Below, piece by piece: positions 8,924 to 16,351 of a stretch of 36,949 nt of DNA (position 1 is the stretch's first letter; the number at the start of each line of letters is the position of its first letter). This DNA comes from an uncultured Prevotellaceae bacterium. Its GTDB lineage: Bacteria; Bacteroidota; Bacteroidia; Bacteroidales; Bacteroidaceae. The notes beneath the pieces were generated by a model. The model was not told the origin of the DNA. It did not search any database and worked only from the letters and a program-made list of their open reading frames with translations. Where the stretch lies: contig CAMWKZ010000027.1 of assembly GCA_947174945.1 (NCBI GenBank), positions 1-36,949 of the forward strand, read 5' to 3'. The position numbers and the translations under genes are program-made.

Positions 8924-10507
8924 TTAGCTGAGTGTCAGCACTACGATGCTGCGTGCGGGCAGCTTCACGCTGAGCTTGCCTTTCTTCAGCCGTGCGTCGC
9001 GGAAGTCGCGCGGTGCCACACGGTCGGGGTGCTCAAAGTCGTTGTAGGCGCGCACGTCCTTGGCCGTCAGTATGCGCCCTGCCACCGTCTTCACACTGGC
9101 ACCCTCGATGTTGATGTCCAGCGTGCGGTCTTGCTGCAGCGACACGTTAGTCAGTGCCACCACGATGTGGCCGTCCTGTGTGCGGGCTGCTGTGGCTGAC
9201 ACCAATGGCAGTGTGCGGTCGCGGTCGTGACGGCCTGCGGGGCGGTCCTTGAAGTAGAGCTTGCCCACCTCTATCGTCTGCGTCTCTACGTCGATGGGCA
9301 GGAAGGTGGCCTCTTGGAACGGGGTGTACATCTGGAACACGTGGTACGTCGGGGTGAGCACCATGTGGCCCGTGCCTTGCTGGTCGGTCAGTATCATCGA
9401 CTGCAACACGTTCACTATCTGTGCGATGTTGGCCATTTTCACGCGGTCGGCATGGCGGTGGAAGACGTTGAGCGACAGGGCGGCCACGAAGGCATCGCGC
9501 AGTGCGTTCTGCTGGTACAGGTGGCCACGCACGGTGCCGGGCTCCTCGTCCCACCACGTGCCCCATTCGTCGACCAGCAGTCCCACTTGCCGTTTCGGGT
9601 CGGTCTTGTCCATGATGTCCTTGTGCTTCTTGATGACGTCCTCTATCTCCAGACACTTAGCCAGCGCCCAGTAGTACTGGTCGTCGTCAAACTGGGTGGC
9701 CGAGCCCTTGGGGCCGTTCCATCCCGTCACCGTGTAGTAGTGCAGCGACAGTCCGTCCATTCTGCGGCCTACGCGCTCCATCAGCACCTTTGTCCAGTTG
9801 TAGTCATAGTCGGAGGCTCCCGAGGCTATCTTGTACAGCTTGTTGCCGTCGTAGTTGCGGCAGTAGGTGGAGTAGCGGCGATACAGGTCGGCGTAGTATT
9901 CGGGGCGCATATTGCCACCGCATCCCCACGACTCGTTGCCCACGCCGAGGTACTTCACCCGCCAAGGCTTCTCGCGCCCGTTCTGCTTTCTGAGGTTGGC
10001 CATCGGGGTGCCTTCCTCCGAGGTCATATATTCCACCCACTTGGCCAGCTCCTCCACCGTTCCGCTGCCCACATTGCCGCTGATATATGGCTCGCAGCCC
10101 AGCAGTTCGCAGAGGTTCAGGAACTCGTGCGTGCCGAAGGAGTTGTCCTCAATCGTGCCGCCCCAGTTGTTGTTCTTCATCGACGGACGCTCGGCACGGG
10201 GGCCAATGCCGTCGCGCCAGTGGTATTCGTCGGCAAAGCACCCGCCCGGCCATCGCAGCACGGGGATGTGCAGTGCCTTGAGTGCCTCAAGCACGTCCTT
10301 GCGATAGCCCTCCACGTTGGGGATGGGTGACTCTTCGCCTACCCACAGGCCACCGTAGATGCAGGAGCCTAAATGCTCGGCAAACTGGCCGTACAGCTCT
10401 TTGTTGATTTTCTCGCCCGGCTGGTCGGCGTGTACCGTAGCCGTCTGGCCCCACGTTGTCGACGCAAGGCCTGCCACCATTGTCATGGTCAGGAATAGTC
10501 TTTTCAT
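8924..10507 (-). CDS. Secreted GH51 alpha-L-arabinofuranosidase
   Basis: A glycoside hydrolase family 51 enzyme removing alpha-L-arabinofuranosyl side chains from arabinoxylan or arabinan; 527 residues from ATG 10507 (a second ATG two codons upstream, at 10513, is equally open). A signal peptide ([20 protein letters not shown], 1-20, cut before QTATV) sends it across the inner membrane. Conserved blocks are [19 protein letters not shown] (38-55), [20 protein letters not shown] (83-102), [12 protein letters not shown] with the acid/base Glu192, and [13 protein letters not shown] with the nucleophile Glu314. The arabinose it releases is the substrate of the operon at 16-24 kb, from which it is separated by the VirE/HU cassette and the xylanase. 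It is transcribed alone, with its own promoter and terminator. Confidence 0.94.
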   Translation of the reverse strand: MKRLFLTMTMVAGLASTTWGQTATVHADQPGEKINKELYGQFAEHLGSCIYGGLWVGEESPIPNVEGYRKDVLEALKALHIPVLRWPGGCFADEYHWRDGIGPRAERPSMKNNNWGGTIEDNSFGTHEFLNLCELLGCEPYISGNVGSGTVEELAKWVEYMTSEEGTPMANLRKQNGREKPWRVKYLGVGNESWGCGGNMRPEYYADLYRRYSTYCRNYDGNKLYKIASGASDYDYNWTKVLMERVGRRMDGLSLHYYTVTGWNGPKGSATQFDDDQYYWALAKCLEIEDVIKKHKDIMDKTDPKRQVGLLVDEWGTWWDEEPGTVRGHLYQQNALRDAFVAALSLNVFHRHADRVKMANIAQIVNVLQSMILTDQQGTGHMVLTPTYHVFQMYTPFQEATFLPIDVETQTIEVGKLYFKDRPAGRHDRDRTLPLVSATAARTQDGHIVVALTNVSLQQDRTLDINIEGASVKTVAGRILTAKDVRAYNDFEHPDRVAPRDFRDARLKKGKLSVKLPARSIVVLTLS

Positions 10508-10544
10508 ATACATTATTTATGTTATAATTGGCTTATCATCGCAA

Positions 10545-10575
10545 CAAAGGTACGAACAAAGGGGGAGACGGCCAA
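10545..10575 (-). promoter_or_regulatory. GH51 gene promoter
   Basis: Minus strand -7 TACCTTTG at 10545-10552 and a TTGG -33-like element at 10572-10575, 19 bp apart. The -33 falls in the loop of the upstream gene's hairpin (10559-10588). Confidence 0.6.
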
Positions 10576-10588
10576 GCGTCACCCCCTT
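10559..10588 (-). terminator. Hairpin after the HU-like gene, probable terminator
   Basis: AAGGGGGAGACG (10559-10570) pairs with CGTCACCCCCTT (10577-10588) at 11 of 12 positions around a 6-nt loop. It lies 24 bp after the HU-like stop codon. In that direction the stem is preceded by a run of A and followed by only a weak T-rich tail (TGTT), so termination may be partial. Confidence 0.6.
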
Positions 10589-10612
10589 AAAAAATGCTAA
10601 TGTCGGCTGGGG

Positions 10613-11155
10613 TCATCCGTTGTCGGGCTCAGCCACCACCGTGGCGTAGCTGTCGACGGGGATTTTCTCCTGAAAGTGGCGCTCCTTGCCGTCCACCGTC
10701 TTTTTCTTGGCCGAAATGACGTAGGCAGGCTTGAATACGCACTCTTGTTTCAGTGCCCTCGACGTGAGCTTCTCGCCCTTCTTGTTCTCAGGGAGGAAGC
10801 GCAGGTGGACACCTGCAATCAGCTCGTCCATGCCTAACTCCAGCGCAGCCTCAATCGAGGTGGGAGCCTTCTGGCCGTTGTTCTCCAGCACGGGCTTGAA
10901 CGTGCCCAGCCCGTCCAGCTTTACGGGCTGTCCCTGCATGGCCATTTCCTTCAGGCAGTCCACGGTGGTTTGCAGCACCAGCACTGCCATCTGGTAGTTC
11001 ACCATCTTGCCGTGCTCCGCCAAGTGGCGTGCAAAGCCTTTCAGGTTCAGCGGCTCGCGCTTGTCCACCTCGGCAAATACCTTGCCGCAGTTCATGCTTT
11101 TCGGACTGGTCACCTGTCGCAGGTTGACGGGGAATGAAATTGATTCCGTTGCCAT
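10613..11155 (-). CDS. HU-family DNA-binding protein (HU-HIG-like)
   Basis: A 180-residue protein with a bacterial HU/IHF-type fold. GFARHLAEHGKMVNYQMAVL corresponds to the N-terminal helices, VKLDGLGTFKPVLEN (about 83-97) to the conserved GxF strand before the DNA-binding arms, and the C-terminal part is a Lys-rich extension longer than classical 90-residue HU. Such extended HU proteins are common in Bacteroidetes, often beside VirE-type primase-helicase genes, exactly as here. The start ATG 11155 was chosen because the open frame upstream to 11254 contains the gene's own -7 box. It sits downstream of the VirE helicase and the two-tier palindrome. DNA target and function are unknown; chromatin or mobile-element control is inferred. 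Confidence 0.8.
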   Translation of the reverse strand: MATESISFPVNLRQVTSPKSMNCGKVFAEVDKREPLNLKGFARHLAEHGKMVNYQMAVLVLQTTVDCLKEMAMQGQPVKLDGLGTFKPVLENNGQKAPTSIEAALELGMDELIAGVHLRFLPENKKGEKLTSRALKQECVFKPAYVISAKKKTVDGKERHFQEKIPVDSYATVVAEPDNG

Positions 11156-11251
11156 AGTTGTAAATGTTTTTTGTGGTATTAGATTTCTGTGCGACCAACT
11201 GCGTCGGGTGGCCGCCTCCCGCTTGTTGTAGCTCGCTCCTGAGCTATAATA

Positions 11252-11283
11252 CAAAGGTACGAAAAATTCCTGTAACTACCAAA
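11252..11283 (-). promoter_or_regulatory. HU-like gene promoter (TTTG / TACCTTTG)
   Basis: Minus strand: TTTG at 11280-11283 and TACCTTTG at 11252-11259 with a 20-bp spacer, a near-ideal Bacteroidetes promoter. It predicts a leader of about 90 nt, which contains a small stem (TAGCTC/GAGCTA, 11229-11246). Confidence 0.75.
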
Positions 11284-11388
11284 CTTTTCAGCTGCTTTTT
11301 TCAGTGTTTTTCGCTGCCGTTTTGAACGGAGCAAAGTGGCACTTTGGTCGGAGCAAACTCCTGCTTTGCACGGATGAAAATGGGGGTA

Positions 11389-11517
11389 GGGTGGAGAGGG
11401 TGGAGTGGTTTTCTATGGGGATTGAAAAATAAATCCCTATTCTACTTGCACAAGAAACAAGGTAAATAGGGATTTATTTTATAGTCATCATAGGATTTCA
11501 CTCCACCCTCTCCACCC
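11389..11517. repeat. Two-tier perfect inverted repeat between VirE helicase and HU-like genes
   Basis: The outer arms GGGTGGAGAGGGTGGAGTG (11389-11407) and its exact reverse complement (11499-11517) are 19 bp. The inner arms AAAATAAATCCCTATT (11426-11441) and its exact reverse complement (11465-11480) are 16 bp around a 23-nt loop. The segments between them are partly complementary. The outer right arm ends 12 bp before the stop codon end of the helicase gene (11529). The inner stem ends in T-rich sequence on both strands, so it could terminate transcription, but the structure is far longer than a terminator needs. This is the main content of the 373-bp gap at 11156-11528; the rest holds the HU promoter. 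Confidence 0.9.
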
Positions 11518-11528
11518 AATGGGCGGTG

Positions 11529-13079
11529 TCAGAACACTTCGGGTATGAAAAGACGGGCATCCTGACGGCTTGTGCGCTCATGGGTGTCATAGTCAATCTT
11601 GGTTACTAAGTATTTGCGCGTTCCGTGTATGAGCTTGCTTTCAAATCCTAATCGTTTCATGGCTCGTCCAATTTCTATGGCACTGACATGGCGGCCACGG
11701 AAGCTCTTGAGGCCCATTTCGCGCATGATGTCGCCAGCCGACATGGCTACGGAATTGCTGATGTCGTCGGGCTTTTTCAGAAAGGTGAGCACGGCTTCTT
11801 CGCAGTCGTTGGGCTCCATGAACCTGCGGTTGTGCTCCGTGATGCGCTGGCTCTCCTCATGGCTGGGCTTGGGCTGGAATCCGTGGTCGAGCAGGTAGAG
11901 TGCCTGTGCATAGGCTCCCTCGTAGGGCAGGGGGAATTTGGTCAGGTCAACGGTGCCTTTCAGGTCGATGGCCAGATAGCGGCGGTTGCCTTCCGTGTCG
12001 CGGATGAAGCAGTCCTCGTTGGTCGTGGCCACGAGCGATGCCCTGCGCAGGCGGTTCTCACGGAATTGGGCGTAGGCATCGCGCACGTTGGAACGGCTGG
12101 AGGTGACGATGTACTTGAACGCCTCGTTCTTCTGGTTTGAGCCGAAGGAAATCTCGTCGAAGAGGATGAGCGGCGTTTCTGACAGCGAGATGATGAAGTC
12201 CTTGTCGATGCGCTCCGAGGGGCCTACCTCCAGCCGGTAGTCGCGCAGCTCAGGGGGCAGTATGTGGCGCATGAAGTAGGTCTTGCCGATGTGCTGCGCC
12301 CCCTTGAAGATGGGCATCTGCGGATTCTCGTTGGTGCGCTCCAGCATCAGTGCCACCATGCCCACGTGCCATTTCTTCAGCATGAGTTCGTAGAACTGCT
12401 CGTTCTCGGGGTCGCCAAACTTCAGATGGCCCACATAGAAGTCGTGCAGATAGTCGGGGTCGCTGTCGGGGTTCCACGGCTTCAGGCTGCCGAGCCACGA
12501 CGTGACGGCATTGAAGTTGGGGCAGAAGTCGCGGCTGAAGATGAGTGCCCTCACGTCCTGCACCTTCACGTACAATCCCTGTGCGCGCAACCGGCAGTAA
12601 TAGGTGTTAAGGTCGCGGTCTTGTACGGGCTTCCACGCTCCTCCATGCTCTTTAAATTCAGGTCGCTGCCGCCACGTGTTAAACCTCCACTTTGCCTGCT
12701 GCTGCAACAGTTCGCACATCCGTGCCATGTAGTTCTCCTGCTCTTCCTGCTTCTGGCGCTCCGTCTTCTGTCGGCGGCCACGGGGCAGTGTCGTGTCTAC
12801 GCCAGCATCACTGGCGAGCTTCATCAGCGTGCCCAGCGTCACGCTGCCGTTGCCCGACCGCAGGCAGTTGTCAAACTTCTGGTCGCACTCCTCGCGCTTG
12901 TAGTCCTGATAGAGCGAGCAGATGGTGTGATAGGCGTTGCGAGCCTGTTCGCCCAGCGAGGCGCAGGCAAACGTGATGTTCACCCAGTCGCCATACTGTG
13001 TGGTAATGTCCTTGCCTGAGTCGGCAATGCGCTGAGCCACCAACTGAAGGTGCTCAAGCTCTGTGTATTTACTTTTCAT
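11529..13079 (-). CDS. VirE-type primase-helicase, C-terminal (PriCT-2-like + P-loop helicase)
   Basis: A 516-residue protein resembling the C-terminal part of Bacteroidetes VirE/BT4734-type proteins. Residues about 10-95 (LVAQRIADSGKDITTQYGDW ... CLRSGNGSVTLGTLMKLAS) look like a primase C-terminal (PriCT-2) domain. A basic linker follows, then a virulence-associated-E helicase domain with Walker A GAQHIGKT (260-267), Walker B LILFDE (304-309) and sensor-like SLVATTNEDCFIRDTEGNRR. Such proteins are linked to plasmid, phage or integrated-element replication. In relatives this region is fused to the VirE_N domain, here encoded by the separate upstream frame. ATG 13079 was chosen; an in-frame ATG at 13112 would overlap the upstream gene by 28 bp. 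The two-tier palindrome follows immediately. Confidence 0.82.
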   Translation of the reverse strand: MKSKYTELEHLQLVAQRIADSGKDITTQYGDWVNITFACASLGEQARNAYHTICSLYQDYKREECDQKFDNCLRSGNGSVTLGTLMKLASDAGVDTTLPRGRRQKTERQKQEEQENYMARMCELLQQQAKWRFNTWRQRPEFKEHGGAWKPVQDRDLNTYYCRLRAQGLYVKVQDVRALIFSRDFCPNFNAVTSWLGSLKPWNPDSDPDYLHDFYVGHLKFGDPENEQFYELMLKKWHVGMVALMLERTNENPQMPIFKGAQHIGKTYFMRHILPPELRDYRLEVGPSERIDKDFIISLSETPLILFDEISFGSNQKNEAFKYIVTSSRSNVRDAYAQFRENRLRRASLVATTNEDCFIRDTEGNRRYLAIDLKGTVDLTKFPLPYEGAYAQALYLLDHGFQPKPSHEESQRITEHNRRFMEPNDCEEAVLTFLKKPDDISNSVAMSAGDIMREMGLKSFRGRHVSAIEIGRAMKRLGFESKLIHGTRKYLVTKIDYDTHERTSRQDARLFIPEVF

Positions 13080-13084
13080 AGTCT

Positions 13085-13681
13085 TTATAAATATTTTTGA
13101 TAAATATAACATGTTGAATCATAGGGCAGGAAGCACGCACGGCAGATGTCGGAGCCACTGCAGTCGACGACAATGCCGTGCTCAAACCCCACGTGCTGCT
13201 GTAATTTTGTGAATGCCTTCTTGAAGTCGCAGTTTTGCGCCCACTGGGGCACCCGCACCACCCACTTCACGCCCATGCCCTTGGGCGAGATAAAGCAGAG
13301 GGCCGTTTCCACCCAAGGGTCGCTCACCAGCAAGTGCTTGACACGCTGGGCCTCCTCGTATGAAGCCAAATCGTCAATATCGAGCACCATGAATGGCGAC
13401 TGCGCCATCAGGCTCCGTGCATTGCGGTAGGAGAATATGCCGTTGAACGTGGCCGTCTCGAAGTTCAACTTCTTAAACTCGGCCAGCTCGTCCTTCGTAG
13501 CCTGTCCCACCATGCTACGCAACGTCTCCGTTGCCCATCGCGCACGTTCCGATTTAATGTAGTTGCCAACCCAGCCGATGGTCTGCGTCTGCTGTGGGCG
13601 CACTGCCAGCACGGCTTGTCCTTTTTTGTTCTGGTATCCTTTTGAAAATACCGAGAACCATTCGTTTGATTTTATTTCCAT
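13085..13681 (-). CDS. VirE_N / BT4734-like primase-type domain protein
   Basis: A 198-residue protein matching the BT4734-like VirE_N domain, a relative of archaeo-eukaryotic primases. Visible features are the acidic pair in FMVLDIDDL (Asp101, Asp103), GMGVKWVVRV, and the closing DICRACFLPYDSTCYI, which corresponds to the family's conserved R-x-CF-x-SYD ending. It stops right after that motif, whereas many relatives continue into a helicase. Here the helicase frame begins 5 bp downstream (or overlaps by 28 bp), in the -1 frame relative to this one. Either a true two-gene arrangement or a frameshift-split gene fits. Two tandem promoter-like repeats lie directly upstream (13707-13815). Confidence 0.82.
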   Translation of the reverse strand: MEIKSNEWFSVFSKGYQNKKGQAVLAVRPQQTQTIGWVGNYIKSERARWATETLRSMVGQATKDELAEFKKLNFETATFNGIFSYRNARSLMAQSPFMVLDIDDLASYEEAQRVKHLLVSDPWVETALCFISPKGMGVKWVVRVPQWAQNCDFKKAFTKLQQHVGFEHGIVVDCSGSDICRACFLPYDSTCYIYQKYL

Positions 13682-13706
13682 AATGCTAATTAAATTTTTA
13701 AAGCAG

Positions 13707-13749
13707 GTGTAAAATTACAAATCTTGTGACCAGACGTCAAGGGCAACCT
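13707..13749 (-). promoter_or_regulatory. Tandem 43-bp promoter repeat, proximal copy
   Basis: This is 40/43 identical to the distal copy at 13773-13815. On the minus strand it contains a TTG-like -33 and TAATTTTA at 13710-13717 about 20 bp apart, placing a start site just ahead of the VirE_N ATG at 13681. It also contains GACGTCAAGGGCAACCT. Confidence 0.6.
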
Positions 13750-13772
13750 TAAAACTGCCGGTCAGCGAACAT

Positions 13773-13815
13773 GTGTAAAATTACATATCGTGTGACCTGA
13801 CGTCAAGGGCAACCT
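13773..13815 (-). promoter_or_regulatory. Tandem 43-bp promoter repeat, distal copy
   Basis: Second copy, offset exactly 66 bp, with TAATTTTA at 13776-13783 and the full palindrome TGACGTCA at 13797-13804 (AGACGTCA in the proximal copy). It may be a second promoter or an operator of the VirE_N gene. Confidence 0.55.
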
Positions 13816-13843
13816 ATAATTATCTGAATTTCCCCACCTGAAA

Positions 13844-13877
13844 GTTGCTGGTTTCTCGGATTTTATTGCTACCTTTG
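13844..13877 (+). promoter_or_regulatory. GH10 xylanase promoter
   Basis: GTTG at 13844-13847 and TACCTTTG at 13870-13877 (followed by C), 22 bp apart, upstream of the xylanase ATG at 13935. The leader ends in a triplicated TAAC tract and an A run just before the start. Confidence 0.6.
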
Positions 13878-13934
13878 CCACGGCATTTAGCTTTGAAATA
13901 TGAAATATTTAGAAATAACTAACTAACTAAAAAA

Positions 13935-16274
13935 ATGAAGAAGCTTTTTACATTTATCTTTTGGCTTGGCATGGCCTCGCCGGGTATGGCTCAGTTGCCT
14001 TTTGAACAAGGCAAGCCTAGCGATGACAATTATCGGTATCTCGACAACTATGCCGACCTGAAGGAGTACATCGACAGGGACAAATACCCACACTTCCGCA
14101 TGGGTATTGCCACCATTGTGAACGACTACCTGAACAACACGACGATGCGCCAGCTCGTCAACCGCAATGCCAACGAGACCGTGGCAGGCAACGCCATGAA
14201 GATGGCCAGTTGCGTGGATGGCAACGGTAACATGAACTTTAGCAACGTGACCAAGTTTGTCAACACCGCAACGGCTGCTGGAGTTGAGGTCTACGGCCAC
14301 ACGCTGGCATGGCACTCGCAACAGCCTAAGGGATGGTTGCTCAAACTGCTGCAGGACAAACCGGCTCCTGAACTGACGGATGGCGATACGACGGTGTACG
14401 TGTCTGTTTACAGCAAGGACTTCCGTACCACCCAGAATGTGGGATGGAAGAGTGACGAGTCGCAGTATGGCTACAAGCTGTCGTTCAGCTCTACCGACGG
14501 CCTTAACATCCACTGCACGAAGAAGAACAATTCTTGGGAGGTGCAGTTCCTTGCCTGTACGGATATTATTATGGAGGCAGGAAAGACCTACCGCATGAGC
14601 ATGACCGTGAAGGGCACGAAGGCTGGCAAGCTGCATACGAAGCTGGGTGACTGGGGTGGTGGCCCCGGTGGCGATGTGTCGTTCACCACGGAGTGGAAGA
14701 CGGTCACCTTTAACTACAAGGCCACTATGGCCAGCAATTTCTATCTGCTGCAATGCGGTGAATTCATAGGCGACATCTATATCCGCGACATCAAGTTTGA
14801 GGTACCCAAGAAGGGCAAGAAGGTACAGGAGGAGCGCCGATGCCTCAAAGTGGAAGCCACGGAGCGTAAGGACGAGGCCTGGGATAACCAGTTCTGGTTG
14901 GTGCCCGGCAACTTCAGTGCTGGTGCAAAGTATGAGTTCACTGCCGACGTGCGAGCCGACAAGGCTGCCACGGCAAGCACCCAGATTCACAACGAGCCCG
15001 GCACCTACGTACACTATGAAGCCCTCGGCAATATTCCTTTCACCACAGAATGGAAGACGATAAAGGTGTCTGGTACGCTCAATCAGGCAGGAAAGAGCAT
15101 TGCCTTCAACCTGAGCGAGCTGGCCGATGCCAACAACTATTACTTCGACAACGTGAGCTTCAAGATTAACGGTGTGGAGAAGATTAAGAACGGCGACTTG
15201 GAAGGCACTGATGTGTCGTCCTTCAAAGTCAAGGTGAACAGGGGCGGTGTGACGGCACCCACCATCTGCGAAGGCCTGACATACGTCTATGCACCCACGG
15301 GCATCCCCCTCACACAGCAGGAGCGTCACGACACGCTGGTCTATGCGATGGACAAGTGGATAAAGGGTATGATGAATGCCTGTGGCGGTAAGGTCAAGGC
15401 TTGGGACTTGGTCAACGAGGCTATCTCTGGTGGCGGCAACGATGGTTCGGGCAACTATACCCTCCAGCACTCTGAGGGCTACAACCCCAATGGCACTTGG
15501 GATGTAGGTGGAGATGCCTTCTACTGGCAGGACTACATGGGCGACCTCGAATATGTACGTCAGGCTTGTCGTTTGGCGCGTAAGTACGGTCCCGACGATG
15601 TGGTGCTCTTCATCAACGATTACAACCTTGAAAGTTTCTGGGATGACAACAAGAAGCTGAAGTCGCTCATCAACTGGATTAAGAAGTGGGAGGCTGACGG
15701 TGTGACGAAGATTGACGGTATCGGTACCCAGATGCACATCTCATGCAGCATGAGTGACAATGAGCTGAACAACCGCAAGAAGTACATTACCCAGATGTTC
15801 AAGCTCATGGCTGCGAGCGGCAAGTATGTACGCGTCAGCGAGCTGGATATGGGTATGGATGATGCAAGTGGAAAGGCTGTCAGCACGTCGAAGATGACGG
15901 AGGCCATGCACAAGCGTATGGCTGACTACTACGAGTGGATTATCAAGCAGTATCTCACCATTATCCCTGCCGAGCAGCAGTGGGGCATCTGCCAGTGGTG
16001 TCCTACCGATGCACCTGCCAACAGCGGATGGCGTGCTGACACCCCTGTAGGTATCTGGGACATCAATTACTATCGTAAGCACGTCTATGCAGGATTTGTC
16101 CGCGGATTCGGTGGCGTAGCAACGGGTATTGAGAGTGTGGAGCAGGAGAATCGCCCTGCCGCTATGAAGGGAATTACTGACCTGTTGGGTCGTCGCTATG
16201 CAGAGGGCACCGACTTCTCATCTCTTCCAGCCGGTATCTATATTGTAAACGGAAAGAAGATGGTAAAGAAGTAA
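13935..16274 (+). CDS. Secreted GH10 endo-1,4-beta-xylanase with carbohydrate-binding insertion
   Basis: A 779-residue xylanase. A signal peptide (1-19, ending GMAQ) is followed by the start of the GH10 barrel, including VYGHTLAWHSQQPKGWL (about 117-134). An insertion of roughly 280 residues (about 150-430) interrupts the barrel and contains two jelly-roll-like repeats, each with an FTTEWKT strand, resembling CBM22/CBM4-9 modules. The barrel resumes with the acid/base Glu495 in WDLVNEAI, then GIGTQMHIS, and the nucleophile Glu636 in RVSELDMG. The layout copies Prevotella bryantii Xyn10C. The C-terminus (LPAGIYIVNGKKMVKK) resembles short tails seen on exported Prevotella proteins. It probably cuts xylan at or outside the cell surface and faces the arabinose operon across a shared terminator. 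Confidence 0.94.
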   Translation: MKKLFTFIFWLGMASPGMAQLPFEQGKPSDDNYRYLDNYADLKEYIDRDKYPHFRMGIATIVNDYLNNTTMRQLVNRNANETVAGNAMKMASCVDGNGNMNFSNVTKFVNTATAAGVEVYGHTLAWHSQQPKGWLLKLLQDKPAPELTDGDTTVYVSVYSKDFRTTQNVGWKSDESQYGYKLSFSSTDGLNIHCTKKNNSWEVQFLACTDIIMEAGKTYRMSMTVKGTKAGKLHTKLGDWGGGPGGDVSFTTEWKTVTFNYKATMASNFYLLQCGEFIGDIYIRDIKFEVPKKGKKVQEERRCLKVEATERKDEAWDNQFWLVPGNFSAGAKYEFTADVRADKAATASTQIHNEPGTYVHYEALGNIPFTTEWKTIKVSGTLNQAGKSIAFNLSELADANNYYFDNVSFKINGVEKIKNGDLEGTDVSSFKVKVNRGGVTAPTICEGLTYVYAPTGIPLTQQERHDTLVYAMDKWIKGMMNACGGKVKAWDLVNEAISGGGNDGSGNYTLQHSEGYNPNGTWDVGGDAFYWQDYMGDLEYVRQACRLARKYGPDDVVLFINDYNLESFWDDNKKLKSLINWIKKWEADGVTKIDGIGTQMHISCSMSDNELNNRKKYITQMFKLMAASGKYVRVSELDMGMDDASGKAVSTSKMTEAMHKRMADYYEWIIKQYLTIIPAEQQWGICQWCPTDAPANSGWRADTPVGIWDINYYRKHVYAGFVRGFGGVATGIESVEQENRPAAMKGITDLLGRRYAEGTDFSSLPAGIYIVNGKKMVKK

Positions 16275-16291
16275 ATCGTACTCTATCAACC

Positions 16292-16331
16292 AAATGGCCC
16301 GCTGGTGAATCGTTACACCAGCGGGCCATTT
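16292..16331. terminator. Bidirectional terminator between xylanase and FGGY kinase genes
   Basis: A perfect 16-bp stem, AAATGGCCCGCTGGTG (16292-16307) with its reverse complement (16316-16331), around an 8-nt loop. It lies between the stops of two convergent genes, 17 bp after the xylanase gene and 20 bp from the kinase stop. Confidence 0.85.
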
Positions 16332-16351
16332 AGTTTATAAGGTGTGTTGCC

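Noticed and set aside
9227..10330. 367-codon plus-strand open frame
   Set aside because: Antisense to the GH51 gene; no promoter or family motif.
13923..15737. 604-codon open frame on the minus strand
   Set aside because: It lies antisense within the GH10 xylanase, whose signal peptide, catalytic motifs and promoter are clear; the long frame is a by-product of GC-biased codon use.
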